A stretch of DNA of 64,000 bases from Mycobacterium kyogaense (GCF_003254575.1 NZ_QJUA01000008.1:92860-156859), one strand, 5' to 3'; shown: positions 35,691 through 46,942, counted from the stretch's first letter. The notes: generated by a model not told the origin, from the letters alone. Translations and numbers: made by a program.

Positions 35691-36749
35691 TCACTTCTTT
35701 GCGGCGTAGTTGCGGAAGGCGTTGTTGGCGATGACCGCGAACAGCAGCATCGCGCCCAGGAAGAACTTGAACCAGTCGGGGTCCCAGCCGGCGTACACGA
35801 TGCCCTGGTTCGTCATGCCGAAGATGAACGCGCCGATCGCGGCGCCGATGGCAGTGCCGTAGCCGCCGGTGAGCAGGCAGCCACCGATGACGGCGGCGAT
35901 GATGTAGAAGAACTCGTTGCCGATGCCCTGACCGGACTGCACGGTGTTGAAGGCGAACAGCAGATGCATGCCGACGAACCAGGCACAGAAACCGACGAAC
36001 ATGAACAGCCCGATCTTGACCTTGGTGACCGGAACACCCACGGCGCGAGCGCTGTCGGCATCACCACCGACGGCGAAGATCCAGTTGCCGATCTTCGTCT
36101 TGAACAGCACCCAGGTCGCGATCGCGGTGAAGATCAGCCACCACACCACGGTGATGCGGATGCTGACGCCGAACAGCGTGAACGACGACGCGAACACCTT
36201 CTGCGCAGAAGCGAAACCGGCCATGTCGCTGACACTCTGGGTGGCCACCTGGCCGGCGACCAGCTTCGTGACGGCCAGGTTGATGCCGGCCAACATGAAG
36301 AACGTACTCAGCGTGATCAAGAAGCTGGGGATTTTCGTCCGCATCACCAGCCAGCCGTTGAAGAAGCCGACGGCCAGCGAAAGGACCAGCGCCAGAGCTG
36401 AACCCACCCACAGGTTCAGGTGCAGGTTGTAGGCCAGCATCGAGGCCGCCAGCGAGCTGAACGTGACGGCGACACCTGAGGACAGGTCGAACTCGCCGCC
36501 GATCATCAGCAGTGCCACCCCGCACGCCATGATCCCGATCGTGGAGCTGGCGTAGAGGACCGTGGCCAGCGACGCCGCCTCGCGGAACGGCGCGGCGACG
36601 ACGAGGAAGAACACGAAGATGCCGATCGCGCCGATGCCGGCACCCATCTCCGGTCGAATCAGGATGCGTTGCAGCCGGTTCCGTTCCTTGACCCGTTCGT
36701 CGCGCACCACCTTGTGGTTGCCGACGTCGAGCGCCTCTTGAGTGGTCAT
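35691..36749 (-). CDS. CUT2-type sugar ABC transporter permease
   Basis: A 352-residue permease of the RbsC/FrcC family with about nine to ten hydrophobic segments. Family motifs include GIMACGVALLMIGGEFDLSSG, PSFLITLSTFFMLAGINLAVT and GGDADSARAVGVPVTKVKI. The ATG at 36749 shares one base with the binding-protein stop (TGATG), so translation is coupled. It works with the ATPase downstream and the lipoprotein upstream as one importer. Confidence 0.93.
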   Translation of the reverse strand: MTTQEALDVGNHKVVRDERVKERNRLQRILIRPEMGAGIGAIGIFVFFLVVAAPFREAASLATVLYASSTIGIMACGVALLMIGGEFDLSSGVAVTFSSLAASMLAYNLHLNLWVGSALALVLSLAVGFFNGWLVMRTKIPSFLITLSTFFMLAGINLAVTKLVAGQVATQSVSDMAGFASAQKVFASSFTLFGVSIRITVVWWLIFTAIATWVLFKTKIGNWIFAVGGDADSARAVGVPVTKVKIGLFMFVGFCAWFVGMHLLFAFNTVQSGQGIGNEFFYIIAAVIGGCLLTGGYGTAIGAAIGAFIFGMTNQGIVYAGWDPDWFKFFLGAMLLFAVIANNAFRNYAAKK

Positions 36750-37738
36750 CAGCGCGTCCCACCCTTGGCATAGTCGGCCACCGCGTCGATGTTCGACTTG
36801 TCGATGAACGCGGGCCCGGTCAGCGTCGGCTGCCCGCCACCGATCACGTTGCCGTTGGTCAGGTACAGCCACAGCGAGTCGACGGCGAGGTAGCCCTGCA
36901 GGTAGGGCTGCTGATCGATGGCCCACTGGACGGTGCCGTCCTGGATGGCCCCCACCAGGGCGGCGTTGGTGTCGAACGTGCCGATCTTCGCCTTGCTGCC
37001 GGCATTGCCGGCCGACTGGACGGCGGTCAGCGCGAACGGGGCGCCCAGGGTGACGACGTAGTCGACGGCGGGGTCCTGCTGCAGCTTGGCGGTGATGGTG
37101 GACTCGACCGACGGCATGTCCTTGCCGTTCACATTGAGCGTCTCGGTGGCGGGGAATTTGTCCTTGACTCCGGCGCAGCGGGATTCCAGCCCGACATGCC
37201 CTTGCTCCTGGATCACGCAGATCGCCTTCTTGGCGCCCTCGCCGGTCAGGCGCTCACCGACGGCCTGGCCCGCGATGAACTCGTCCTGCCCGAAGAACTC
37301 CTTGACACCCATCGCGCTCCAGGCATCCGCGCCGGCATTGAACGCCACGACCGGAATCCCCTTCGCTTCGGCTGCTTTCACCGCGGCCTGCATGGCGTCG
37401 GGTTTGGCCAGTGTCACGGCGATCCCGTCGACGCCGCTGTCGACCGCGGTCTGCACGAGGTTGGCCTGACCGGGCGCCTCCGGGTCATTGGAGTAGCGCA
37501 GCTCGATGTTGTCCTTCTTGGCCGCGGTCTCGGCGCCCTTGCGGATCAGGTCCCAGAACGAGTCGCCCGGCACCTCGTGGGTGATCATCGCGATCGTCTT
37601 GCGCGGGGTGTCGACGGTGCCTCCGCCTCCACCGCCTTCGCCCGAGCCGGCAGGCTTTCCGCCCGTCGACGAGCACGCTACGAGTCCGATCGCCAGAACG
37701 CCGGTTCCGGCCAGCGTCGCGAGCCGCTTGAACGTCAT
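36749..37738 (-). CDS. Sugar ABC transporter substrate-binding lipoprotein
   Basis: A 329-residue lipoprotein: basic n-region MTFKRL, hydrophobic core, and lipobox LVAC with Cys22, followed by a Gly-rich linker. The mature part is a periplasmic-binding-protein type 1 fold (TIAMITHEVPGDSFWDLIRKGAETAAKK, DGIAVTLAKPDAMQAAVKAAEAKGIPVVAFNAGAD), as in ribose/inositol binding proteins. The ATG at 37738 has AAGGAG seven bases upstream. It heads the importer operon and diverges from a hydroxypyruvate-isomerase-like gene; the shared gap holds the iol-type operator motif. Confidence 0.93.
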   Translation of the reverse strand: MTFKRLATLAGTGVLAIGLVACSSTGGKPAGSGEGGGGGGTVDTPRKTIAMITHEVPGDSFWDLIRKGAETAAKKDNIELRYSNDPEAPGQANLVQTAVDSGVDGIAVTLAKPDAMQAAVKAAEAKGIPVVAFNAGADAWSAMGVKEFFGQDEFIAGQAVGERLTGEGAKKAICVIQEQGHVGLESRCAGVKDKFPATETLNVNGKDMPSVESTITAKLQQDPAVDYVVTLGAPFALTAVQSAGNAGSKAKIGTFDTNAALVGAIQDGTVQWAIDQQPYLQGYLAVDSLWLYLTNGNVIGGGQPTLTGPAFIDKSNIDAVADYAKGGTR

Positions 37739-37853
37739 CACATCTCCTTGCTGTTCAGGTCGTGGAGACCATGCGGCGCCGGACATCTGTGAAGATGTGC
37801 CTGGCGCCACGCCTCAAAGTCGATGTAATACGGCTCACAGCCGAAAGTCAATA

Positions 37854-37882
37854 CTTTGTCCTGACATTAGGACTGCATGTCA
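37854..37882. promoter_or_regulatory. Putative IolR/GntR operator between importer and isomerase genes
   Basis: CTTTGTCCTGACATT (37854-37868) is an exact 15-base copy of the reverse complement of 39491-39505 upstream of iolC and the gntR gene. It overlaps an inverted repeat TGACAT (37862-37867) and ATGTCA (37877-37882) with a 9-bp spacer. The core TGTCCTGACA fits the Corynebacterium IolR consensus as I remember it (KGWCHTRACA). Confidence 0.65.
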
Positions 37883-37912
37883 TAGTGTCGGAGCCAGGAA
37901 AGGGGTGCCGCA

Positions 37913-38695
37913 ATGACCTTCCAGCTGTCCGTGTGCGCCGAGATGGTGTTCCGCGACCTGCCGATCATCGAGCGCGTCAAGCGGATTCACGAGCGCGGCT
38001 TCGGCGTCGAGATCTGGAGTTGGCACGACAAAGATCTCCCGGCACTGGCCCGCACCGGCGCGACATTCACGTCGATGACCGGCTACCTGCGCGGTGATCT
38101 GGTGGATCCGGCGAGCTGCGACGACGTCGTGCGCACCGCGGAACAGAGCCTCGACGCCGCGGCGGCGCTCGGCATCACACGGCTGAACCTGCACACCGCC
38201 GAACTGGTCGACGGGCAGGCCGCACGTCCCCGCGGGCGGGCCTCGGGTCAGATGTGGCTGACCGCCTCACGCACCTTGGCACGCCTCGGCGAGTTGGGCG
38301 CGGCCGCGGGCGTGACCTTCGTGGTGGAGAACCTGAACACCATCGTCGATCACCCCGGAGTGCCCCTGGCCCGCGCCAAAGATGTTCTCGCGCTGGTGGA
38401 AGGCGTCGCACATCCGAATGTGAAGATGATGCTCGACCTCTATCACGCCCAGATCGGCGAGGGGAATCTGATCGAGCTCGTGCGCCGCTGCGGCGATGCG
38501 ATCGGCGAAATACAGGTGGCCGACGTGCCGGGACGGTGTGAGCCCGGCACCGGCGAGATCAACTACCCGGCGGTCGCAGCGGCGCTGCGCGAGAGCGGCT
38601 ACACCGGGACGGTCGGCATGGAAGCGTGGGCGTCCGGCGCAGGCGAGACCGGGAGCGAGATCGCGCTCGACGCGTTCCGCGCGGCGTTCGCCTGA
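37913..38695 (+). CDS. Hydroxypyruvate isomerase-like TIM-barrel protein
   Basis: A 260-residue sugar phosphate isomerase/epimerase of the Hyi type. Metal-site segments are VVENLNT (Glu), MMLDLYHAQIGEGNL (Asp, His), QVADVPGRCEPGTGEINY and the final VGMEAW Glu. In inositol clusters such proteins act as IolI- or IolH-like isomerases or stand beside IolE. It starts at ATG 37913 with AAAGG about ten bases upstream and diverges from the ABC importer. It converges with the gntR gene with one base between stops. Confidence 0.85.
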   Translation: MTFQLSVCAEMVFRDLPIIERVKRIHERGFGVEIWSWHDKDLPALARTGATFTSMTGYLRGDLVDPASCDDVVRTAEQSLDAAAALGITRLNLHTAELVDGQAARPRGRASGQMWLTASRTLARLGELGAAAGVTFVVENLNTIVDHPGVPLARAKDVLALVEGVAHPNVKMMLDLYHAQIGEGNLIELVRRCGDAIGEIQVADVPGRCEPGTGEINYPAVAAALRESGYTGTVGMEAWASGAGETGSEIALDAFRAAFA

Positions 38696-38696
38696 G

Positions 38697-39428
38697 TCAG
38701 CGGTCGACCAGCGTCGTATCGAAGTAGTAGCGCGACGCGCGATAACCGTGATTGCCGAACTCGACCGCGGCGCCGGAATCGTCGAATGCGGTGCGAGCCA
38801 TCGTCAGCAGCGGCGCGTTCGGCTTCTCGTCGAGCAGATGCGCCTCGGCGCGGGTGGCGCCGCGCGCGCCGATCCGCTGGCGCGCCAGCCGGATGTGAAC
38901 GCCTCGCGCCCGCAGCGACTGATAGAGCCCGTTCTTCTCCAATTCCTCTGCGTCCGGCGCGATTTCGACGGGTAGGTGGTTGGTCATCACCGCCAGTGGC
39001 TCGCCGTTGGCGCACCGCAGCCGGTGAATCGACACCACCTCGCGATCGAGGGCCAGGTTCAGCTCGCGCGCGACGTCCTCGTCGGGAGGCCCGACCCGGT
39101 AGTCGAGCAACGTGGTGGTCGGCTCCTGCCCGGCTCGCGCGAGGTCGTCGAACAGGCTGGTCAGCTCGACGCGCCGATGCACCGGGTTCTGGACCACCTG
39201 CGTGCCGACGCCACGCTTGCGGACGAGGAGGCCCTTGTCGACGAGCTCCTGGATGGCTCGCCGCGTCGTCGGTCTCGACAGCGCCAGCCGCTTGGCCAGC
39301 GCGAGTTCGTTTTCGAAGCGGTCCCCCGGAGTCAGTTCGCCATCGCGGATCGCGGCCTCGATTGCTTGCGCGAGCTGGTAGTAGAGAGGCACAGGACTTG
39401 ACCTGTCGAGCTCCACGGTCAGCGGCAC
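38697..39428 (-). CDS. GntR/UTRA-family transcriptional regulator (IolR-like role)
   Basis: A 243-residue regulator with a GntR winged helix (about 14-78, PLYYQLAQAIEAAIRDGELTPGDRFENELALAKRLALSRPTTRRAIQELVDKGLLVRKRGVGTQV) and a C-terminal UTRA ligand domain. The GTG at 39428 is chosen for GGAG six bases upstream and good fit to the family; an earlier GTG at 39482 would run into the operator. It diverges from iolC. A perfect 8-bp-arm inverted repeat lies between. It probably represses the iol and importer genes until an inositol-derived ligand appears. Confidence 0.9.
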   Translation of the reverse strand: MPLTVELDRSSPVPLYYQLAQAIEAAIRDGELTPGDRFENELALAKRLALSRPTTRRAIQELVDKGLLVRKRGVGTQVVQNPVHRRVELTSLFDDLARAGQEPTTTLLDYRVGPPDEDVARELNLALDREVVSIHRLRCANGEPLAVMTNHLPVEIAPDAEELEKNGLYQSLRARGVHIRLARQRIGARGATRAEAHLLDEKPNAPLLTMARTAFDDSGAAVEFGNHGYRASRYYFDTTLVDR

Positions 39429-39489
39429 GTCGGCTCCGATCTCGAGTTTGCCGGACCGTTGCAGCCTAACACCGAATGGCACAAAGATA

Positions 39490-39516
39490 GAATGTCAGGA
39501 CAAAGTCTTGACATTC
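39490..39516. promoter_or_regulatory. Operator between gntR-type gene and iolC
   Basis: GAATGTCA (39490-39497) and TGACATTC (39509-39516) are perfect 8-bp arms with an 11-bp spacer. The right arm overlaps TTGACA (39508-39513), a consensus -35 for iolC. The left part contains AATGTCAGGACAAAG, shared with the importer promoter. Binding here would cover the iolC promoter and lie upstream of the regulator gene itself. Confidence 0.7.
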
Positions 39517-39579
39517 CAATGTGTCCAGGGGCACAGTCAGAGGCAGCCACCCACACCCTTCTCGTCGGAGTGACTTGTG

Positions 39580-40548
39580 ATGAATTCTGAGCAATACGAT
39601 GTCCTCGCCATCGGGCGCAGCGGTGTCGACGTGTACCCCCTGCAGGTCGGCGTCGGCCTCGAGGACGTCGAGACCTTCGGCAAATTCCTCGGGGGCAGTG
39701 CGGCCAACGTCGCCGTCGCCGCAGCGCGGCTCGGCAATCGCACCGCGTTGATCTCGGGCGCCGGCGACGACCCGTTCGGCCGGTTCGTCCGGAATGAACT
39801 CGAACGCCTGGGCGTGGACAACCGCTACGTCGCGACCCATGGCGAATTCCCGACGCCGGTCACGTTCTGCGAGATCTTCCCGCCCGACGACTTTCCGCTG
39901 TACTTCTACCGCAAGCCGAGTGCGCCCGATCTGCAGATCACCGTCGACGACATCGACGCCGACGCAGTGCGCAACGCCCGGCTGTTCTGGGCGACGGTCA
40001 CCGGCCTGTCCGAAGAGCCTAGTCGCGGTGCGCATTTCGCTGCTTGGCACGCGCGAGAGCGGAGACCGCTGACCGTGTTGGACCTCGATTACCGGCCGAT
40101 GTTCTGGGACTCCCCCGCCGCGGCCACCGAGCAGGTCCGCAAGGCGCTTGCGCACGTGACCGTTGCCGTCGGAAACCGGGAAGAATGCGAGATCGCCGTC
40201 GGCGAGTCCAACCCTCATAAGGCCGCTGACGCGCTGCTCGATCTGGGCGTGGAACTCGCCATCGTCAAGCAGGGTCCGCGCGGTGTGCTCGGCAAGAGCC
40301 GCCGATCATCGGTCACGGTGCCTCCCAACGAGGTCGACGTCGTCAACGGCCTGGGTGCGGGTGACTCGTTCGGCGGCAGCCTGTGCCACGGACTGTTGCA
40401 CAACTGGCCCCTGGAAAAGACCCTGCGTTACGCGAACGCCGCCGGCGCCATCGTCGCCGGACGACTCGAATGCTCGACCGCCATGCCGACGGCCAGCGAG
40501 GTCGCCGAACTGGCCGAACAGACCGCTGTGGAGGCCGTCAATGTCTGA
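39580..40548 (+). CDS. iolC: 5-dehydro-2-deoxygluconokinase
   Basis: A 322-residue PfkB-family kinase. It begins YDVLAIGRSGVDVYPLQVGVGLEDVETFGKFLGGSAANVAVAAARLG, the IolC form of the PfkB N-terminus, and ends with the anion-hole motif NGLGAGDSFGGSLCHGLL with catalytic Asp. DYRPMFWDSP and AVGNREECEIAVG are further IolC marks. It phosphorylates 5-dehydro-2-deoxygluconate in the myo-inositol pathway. ATG 39580 follows an in-frame GTG at 39577; GGAG lies about nine bases upstream. The stop overlaps the next ORF by eight bases. Confidence 0.95.
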   Translation: MNSEQYDVLAIGRSGVDVYPLQVGVGLEDVETFGKFLGGSAANVAVAAARLGNRTALISGAGDDPFGRFVRNELERLGVDNRYVATHGEFPTPVTFCEIFPPDDFPLYFYRKPSAPDLQITVDDIDADAVRNARLFWATVTGLSEEPSRGAHFAAWHARERRPLTVLDLDYRPMFWDSPAAATEQVRKALAHVTVAVGNREECEIAVGESNPHKAADALLDLGVELAIVKQGPRGVLGKSRRSSVTVPPNEVDVVNGLGAGDSFGGSLCHGLLHNWPLEKTLRYANAAGAIVAGRLECSTAMPTASEVAELAEQTAVEAVNV

Positions 40549-41422
40549 TGCACTGTGCCGTGATCACTCGGCGATCACCGATCTGCGGGCCACCGATCCC
40601 GGCGCCGTCGCGCGCGCCTGGCAGAACAGAACCACCCGACCCACGATCCGCGGTAACGGCCGCCTGATGATCGTGGCCGCCGACCACCCGGCTCGTGGCG
40701 CGCTCGCCGTCGGTACCCGCCCGACCGCGATGAACAGCCGCACCGATCTCCTCGACCGGCTCTGCGCCGCGCTCGCCGACCCCGGTGTCGACGGGGTACT
40801 CGCGACCGCCGACATTCTCGATGACCTGCTGCTGCTCGGCGCGCTCGAGGACAAGGTGGTGTTCAGCTCGTTCAACCGGGGCGGGCTGGCCGGATCGTCG
40901 TTCGAGCTCGACGACCGGATGACCGGCGCCACCGCAGCATCCACCGCAGCGGCCGGGATGAACGGCGGAAAGATGCTGTGCCGCATCGATCTCGACGACC
41001 CGGGCACCGTCGCCACCCTCGCCGCCTGCGCCCAGGCCGTCGACGAACTCGCCGCCCACGGCCTGATCGCGATGCTCGAACCCTTCATGTCGTCTCGGGT
41101 GAACGGCAAGGTCCGCAACGATCTGTCACCGGACGCGGTCATCAAGTCGGTGCACATCGGACAGGGCCTGGGCTCGACGTCGGCCTACACCTGGATGAAG
41201 CTGCCCGTCGTCGACGAGATGGACCGCGTCATGGAATCCACGACCATGCCCACCCTGCTCCTGGGCGGAGATCCGACAGATCCCGACGAAGCGTTCGCCA
41301 GCTGGGAGAAGGCGTTGGCCCTGCCCTCGGTGCGCGGCTTGATCGTCGGCCGCACCCTGCTCTATCCGCCCGACGACGACGTCGCCTCGGCCGTCGCGAC
41401 CGCGGTGGCGATGGTCCGATGA
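40541..41422 (+). CDS. Cgl0159-type (beta/alpha)8 protein, probable DKGP-aldolase role
   Basis: A 293-residue TIM-barrel protein of the family named after Corynebacterium Cgl0159, found between iolC and iolA/iolB in actinobacterial inositol clusters. Segments include GRLMIVAADHPARGALAVG, DDLLLLGALEDKVVFSSFNRGGLAG, IAMLEPFMSS and TMPTLLLGGDP. Since no iolJ (class II aldolase) is present, it is the likely enzyme that splits 2-deoxy-5-keto-gluconate 6-phosphate into malonate semialdehyde and DHAP. This is inferred from position. It overlaps iolC by eight bases and iolB by four. Confidence 0.88.
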   Translation: MSDALCRDHSAITDLRATDPGAVARAWQNRTTRPTIRGNGRLMIVAADHPARGALAVGTRPTAMNSRTDLLDRLCAALADPGVDGVLATADILDDLLLLGALEDKVVFSSFNRGGLAGSSFELDDRMTGATAASTAAAGMNGGKMLCRIDLDDPGTVATLAACAQAVDELAAHGLIAMLEPFMSSRVNGKVRNDLSPDAVIKSVHIGQGLGSTSAYTWMKLPVVDEMDRVMESTTMPTLLLGGDPTDPDEAFASWEKALALPSVRGLIVGRTLLYPPDDDVASAVATAVAMVR

Positions 41423-42288
41423 ATTCCACGCTGTATGTGCCCGCGGGCAGTGCCCCCGCACCGTTCACCGTCGCGATCACGCCGGAGGATGCCGGATGGA
41501 GCGAATCATCCCTGCACGTGGTCGATCTCGGCGATGGCGACGAGGTGTCGATGAGCACCGGCGAGACCGAGGTGATGATCCTTCCGCTGGCCGGTGCCGC
41601 CACCGTCGAGTGCGGTGGTGAGACATTCGCGCTGTCGCCTCGCGTCTCGGTGTTCGACGGGCCCGCCGACATGGTCTATCTGGGCATCGGGCAGCAGTAC
41701 ACGCTGTCGGGCCGCGGCCGGATCGCGATCTGCGGAGCCCGGGCAGCGACGTCCTTCCCGAACCGTCGGGTGGCGGCCGCGGATGTGCCGGTCGAGCTGC
41801 GGGGCGCCGGCAACTGCAGCCGACAGGTCCACAACTTCGGCACGGCAACGACGTTCGAGGCCGACTCCCTGATCGCCTGCGAAGTGCTGACTCCCGGCGG
41901 CAACTGGTCGTCCTATCCCGCGCACAAGCACGATGAGAACACCGACGTCGAAAGCCAGCTGGAAGAGATCTACTACTTCGAGGTCGACGACAGTCCAGCC
42001 GGCACACCAGGTTTCGGCTACCACCGGGTCTACGGCACCCCGGAGCGTCCCATCGAGGTGCTCGAAGAGGTCCGCAGCGGCGACGTCGTCCTGGTACCGC
42101 ACGGCTACCACGGCCCGTCCATCGCAGCACCCGGCCACCACATGTACTACCTCAACGTGATGGCCGGCTCGGGCCCGAACCGCGCCTGGCTCATCTGCGA
42201 CGACCCTGCACACACCTGGCTGCGCGCGAGCTGGGAGCACCAGCAGATCGATCCCCGCTTGCCGTTCACCCCGAGTCGAGGAGAGTGA
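41419..42288 (+). CDS. iolB: 5-deoxy-glucuronate isomerase
   Basis: A 289-residue KduI/IolB cupin. Metal-ligand segments are SSYPAHKHDEN (two His), LEEIYYFEV (Glu) and a later GYHGPSIAAPGHHMYYLNVM (His), as in IolB. The enzyme isomerises 5-deoxy-glucuronate to 5-dehydro-2-deoxygluconate, the IolC substrate. Its ATG overlaps the upstream stop (ATGA) and iolD follows after three bases, so these genes form one unit. Confidence 0.95.
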   Translation: MNSTLYVPAGSAPAPFTVAITPEDAGWSESSLHVVDLGDGDEVSMSTGETEVMILPLAGAATVECGGETFALSPRVSVFDGPADMVYLGIGQQYTLSGRGRIAICGARAATSFPNRRVAAADVPVELRGAGNCSRQVHNFGTATTFEADSLIACEVLTPGGNWSSYPAHKHDENTDVESQLEEIYYFEVDDSPAGTPGFGYHRVYGTPERPIEVLEEVRSGDVVLVPHGYHGPSIAAPGHHMYYLNVMAGSGPNRAWLICDDPAHTWLRASWEHQQIDPRLPFTPSRGE

Positions 42289-42291
42289 CCC

Positions 42292-44244
<1,953 letters not shown>

Positions 44245-44263
44245 ACACCGAGGAAGAGCACAC

Positions 44264-45763
44264 ATGAACACCATTTCGCATTGGGTCAACAACGAGATCT
44301 TCAGCGGCGCCGGTGGTTCCACTGCGCCGGTGACGAATCCGGCGACGGGTGAGGTGACGGGTCAGGTCGCGTTGGCCTCGGTCGAGGACGCCCGCGCGGT
44401 GATCGACGCCGCAGCTGCGGCATTCCCCGCCTGGCGCGACACCTCGCTCGCCAAGCGCACGCAGGTGCTGTTCCGGTTCCGCGAACTGCTCAACGAGCGC
44501 AAGGGTGAACTCGCCGAGATCATCACCAGCGAACACGGCAAAGTCGTCTCCGACGCGCTGGGCGAAGTCGCCCGCGGCCAGGAAGTCGTCGAGTTCGCCT
44601 GCGGCATCCCCCACCTGCTCAAGGGCGGGTTCACCGAGAACGCCTCGACCAACATCGACGTGCACTCCATCCGCCAGGCCCTGGGCCCGGTCGGCATCAT
44701 CTCCCCTTTCAACTTCCCCGCCATGGTCCCGATGTGGTTCTTCCCCGTCGCCATCGCCTGCGGCAACACCGTCGTGCTCAAGCCGTCCGAAAAGGATCCG
44801 TCAGCCGCGCTGTGGCTGGCCGCGCTGTGGGCCGAAGCCGGCCTACCTGCCGGGGTGTTCAACGTTCTGCAGGGCGACAAGACCGCCGTCGACGAACTGC
44901 TCACCAACCCGAAGATCAAGAGCGTCTCGTTCGTCGGATCCACCCCGATCGCGCAGTACGTCTACGCCACCGGCACCGCCGCGGGTAAGCGCGTCCAAGC
45001 CCTCGGCGGGGCGAAGAACCACGCGGTGATCCTGCCCGACGCCGATCTGGACCTGGCTGCCGACGCGATGGTCAACGCCGGCTTCGGCTCCGCCGGCGAG
45101 CGCTGCATGGCCATCTCCGCATGCGTCGCGGTCGGACCCATCGCCGACGATCTGGTCGCCAAGATCGCCGAGCGCGCCGCCACCATCAAAACCGGTGACG
45201 GCACCAAAGACTCGGACATGGGCCCGCTGGTGACCAAGGCCCACCGCGACAAAGTCGCCTCCTACATCGACGCCGGCGAAAACGCCGGAGCCAAGGTCGT
45301 TCTCGACGGCCGCACCGTGATGAGCGAGGCAGGCGCCGAGCGGGACTCAGCCGGGTTCTGGCTGGGCCCGACGCTGCTCGACAACGTCACCCCCGACATG
45401 AGCGTCTACACCGACGAGATCTTCGGCCCCGTGCTGTCGGTCGTGCGCGTCGAGACCTACGACGAAGCACTGCAGCTGATCAACACCAACCCCTACGGCA
45501 ACGGCACCGCGATCTTCACCAACGACGGCGGCGCCGCCCGCCGCTTCCAAAACGAAGTCGAAGTCGGCATGGTCGGCATCAACGTGCCGATCCCGGTTCC
45601 GATGGCCTACTACAGCTTCGGCGGCTGGAAAGCCTCCCTCTTCGGCGACAGCCACGCCCACGGCCTGGACGGCGTCCAGTTCTTCACCCGCCAAAAAGCC
45701 ATCACCACCCGCTGGCTCGACCCCTCCCACGGCGGCATCAACCTCGGCTTCCCCACCAACTGA
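44264..45763 (+). CDS. mmsA: CoA-acylating methylmalonate/malonate-semialdehyde dehydrogenase
   Basis: A 499-residue aldehyde dehydrogenase of the MmsA/IolA family. The active-site Cys281 lies in GFGSAGERCMAIS, the oxyanion Asn in SPFNFPAMVPMWFFPVAIACGN, and NPYGNGTAIFTNDGGAAR is family-typical. It converts malonate semialdehyde to acetyl-CoA and CO2, the last step of inositol degradation; the same enzyme also serves valine breakdown. It is last in the iolC-B-D run and followed by a strong bidirectional hairpin. Confidence 0.95.
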   Translation: MNTISHWVNNEIFSGAGGSTAPVTNPATGEVTGQVALASVEDARAVIDAAAAAFPAWRDTSLAKRTQVLFRFRELLNERKGELAEIITSEHGKVVSDALGEVARGQEVVEFACGIPHLLKGGFTENASTNIDVHSIRQALGPVGIISPFNFPAMVPMWFFPVAIACGNTVVLKPSEKDPSAALWLAALWAEAGLPAGVFNVLQGDKTAVDELLTNPKIKSVSFVGSTPIAQYVYATGTAAGKRVQALGGAKNHAVILPDADLDLAADAMVNAGFGSAGERCMAISACVAVGPIADDLVAKIAERAATIKTGDGTKDSDMGPLVTKAHRDKVASYIDAGENAGAKVVLDGRTVMSEAGAERDSAGFWLGPTLLDNVTPDMSVYTDEIFGPVLSVVRVETYDEALQLINTNPYGNGTAIFTNDGGAARRFQNEVEVGMVGINVPIPVPMAYYSFGGWKASLFGDSHAHGLDGVQFFTRQKAITTRWLDPSHGGINLGFPTN

Positions 45764-45774
45764 AATCCACCGAA

Positions 45775-45822
45775 ACTGCGGGGAGATCGCCAATTGGCTC
45801 GACTATGCGATCTCCCCGCAGT
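45775..45822. terminator. Bidirectional hairpin terminator after mmsA
   Basis: Perfect 16-bp arms ACTGCGGGGAGATCGC (45775-45790) and GCGATCTCCCCGCAGT (45807-45822) with a 16-nt loop lie between convergent mmsA and the Gfo/Idh gene. No U-tract is present on either strand, as in many mycobacterial terminators. Confidence 0.85.
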
Positions 45823-45852
45823 CTCGGCGCACACGCGATCGCGCGGAGTCCC

Positions 45853-46878
45853 CTAGTCCGGTACTGCGACCCAGGCGCCACCGGAGTTCATCGACGCGAT
45901 CAGGGCGTCGGCGACAACGGCAGCCCGCAGACCATCGGTCACGCCGGCCAGGGTCGACGGCCGGCCGAGGCGCAATGAGTCGATCCACTCCTGCAGTTCG
46001 AGCCGGTAGGCGTCGCTGAACCGCGGAATCCAATCCGCCGCATAGTCAATCGAACGCGTGCGCTGCGAATCCGAGACGATGTGCGTGGGCTGCGTCAGCG
46101 CACAGACACCGGTCTCCATCACCACCTCGCACCGGATGTCGTAGCCGTAGCGGGCGTTGAGGAACAGCTCCGAGGTGATCAGCACACCGGACTGGGTGCG
46201 CAGCAGATACAGCTGAGGGTCCTGCCGATCGGCCACATGCGCGGCTGACCGGCCGTGCTGCCAACTGACCTCCACGATCGGCGAGTCGAGCAGCCACGGC
46301 ATGACGTCGAGCTCATGGACAGCCGAATTGGTGATCGTGGCGGCCGAATCCCCGCCCGGGTAGCTCTGCACCGTCCGACTGACGCAGTGGGCGAGCAGCG
46401 GTGCGCCGCAGTCTCCTTCGCGGATGCGATCGCGCAGCGCGACGTAGGACGGGTCGAACCGCCGCATGAAACCCAGCGTGACGAGATCGGACGCACCGGC
46501 CGAAGCGCATTCGCCGACGAGCTCGCGACACTCGGCAGCCGTTGGCGCCAGCGGCTTCTCGCACAGCACCGGCTTGCGTGCACGGATCGCCGCCCGCACG
46601 AGATCGGCGTGGGTGTCGTCGCGGGTGGCGACGACGACCGCGTCGACCGCAGGATGGTCGATCACGGCGACGCCGTCCTCGAGAGCCGTCGCCCCCACCT
46701 CGTCGGCAACTGTGGCCGCGACCCGGGGATCGAAGTCGGCGACCGCGGTCACCGTCGCCCCCGAGACAACCCTGGACAGTTTGCGGGCGTGATCCGCCCC
46801 CATCACCCCGACGCCGATCACACCCACACGAATCACGTCAGAGTGCGGCACGTGGGACTCGAGGTCAGAGGTGGTCAC
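45853..46878 (-). CDS. Gfo/Idh/MocA oxidoreductase, possible inositol dehydrogenase
   Basis: A 341-residue NAD(P)-binding dehydrogenase with RVGVIGVGVMGADHARKLSRVV, EKP motif VLCEKPLAPTAAE, and GFMRRFDPSYVALRDRI plus TITNSAVHELDVMPWLLD, close to IolG and scyllo-inositol dehydrogenases. The GTG at 46878 is the longest sensible start; GTG codons at 46848 and 46836 are alternatives and no clear ribosome site decides. An imperfect copy of the iol operator motif lies 50-64 bp upstream, which links it to the cluster despite its opposite orientation. Confidence 0.87.
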   Translation of the reverse strand: MTTSDLESHVPHSDVIRVGVIGVGVMGADHARKLSRVVSGATVTAVADFDPRVAATVADEVGATALEDGVAVIDHPAVDAVVVATRDDTHADLVRAAIRARKPVLCEKPLAPTAAECRELVGECASAGASDLVTLGFMRRFDPSYVALRDRIREGDCGAPLLAHCVSRTVQSYPGGDSAATITNSAVHELDVMPWLLDSPIVEVSWQHGRSAAHVADRQDPQLYLLRTQSGVLITSELFLNARYGYDIRCEVVMETGVCALTQPTHIVSDSQRTRSIDYAADWIPRFSDAYRLELQEWIDSLRLGRPSTLAGVTDGLRAAVVADALIASMNSGGAWVAVPD

Positions 46879-46927
46879 GAGGGCCGAGCCTACGATCCGC
46901 CCCGACCGGTGTAAAGGCTTTGTGCAT

Positions 46928-46942
46928 ACGTCAAGACAAAAT
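46928..46942 (-). promoter_or_regulatory. Imperfect iol-operator motif upstream of the Gfo/Idh gene
   Basis: On the minus strand ATTTTGTCTTGACGT contains TTTGTCTTGACG, ten of twelve identical to TTTGTCCTGACA at the two stronger sites (37.86 and 39.50 kb). It also contains a TTGACG -35-like hexamer. The third occurrence places the dehydrogenase in the same regulon. Confidence 0.45.
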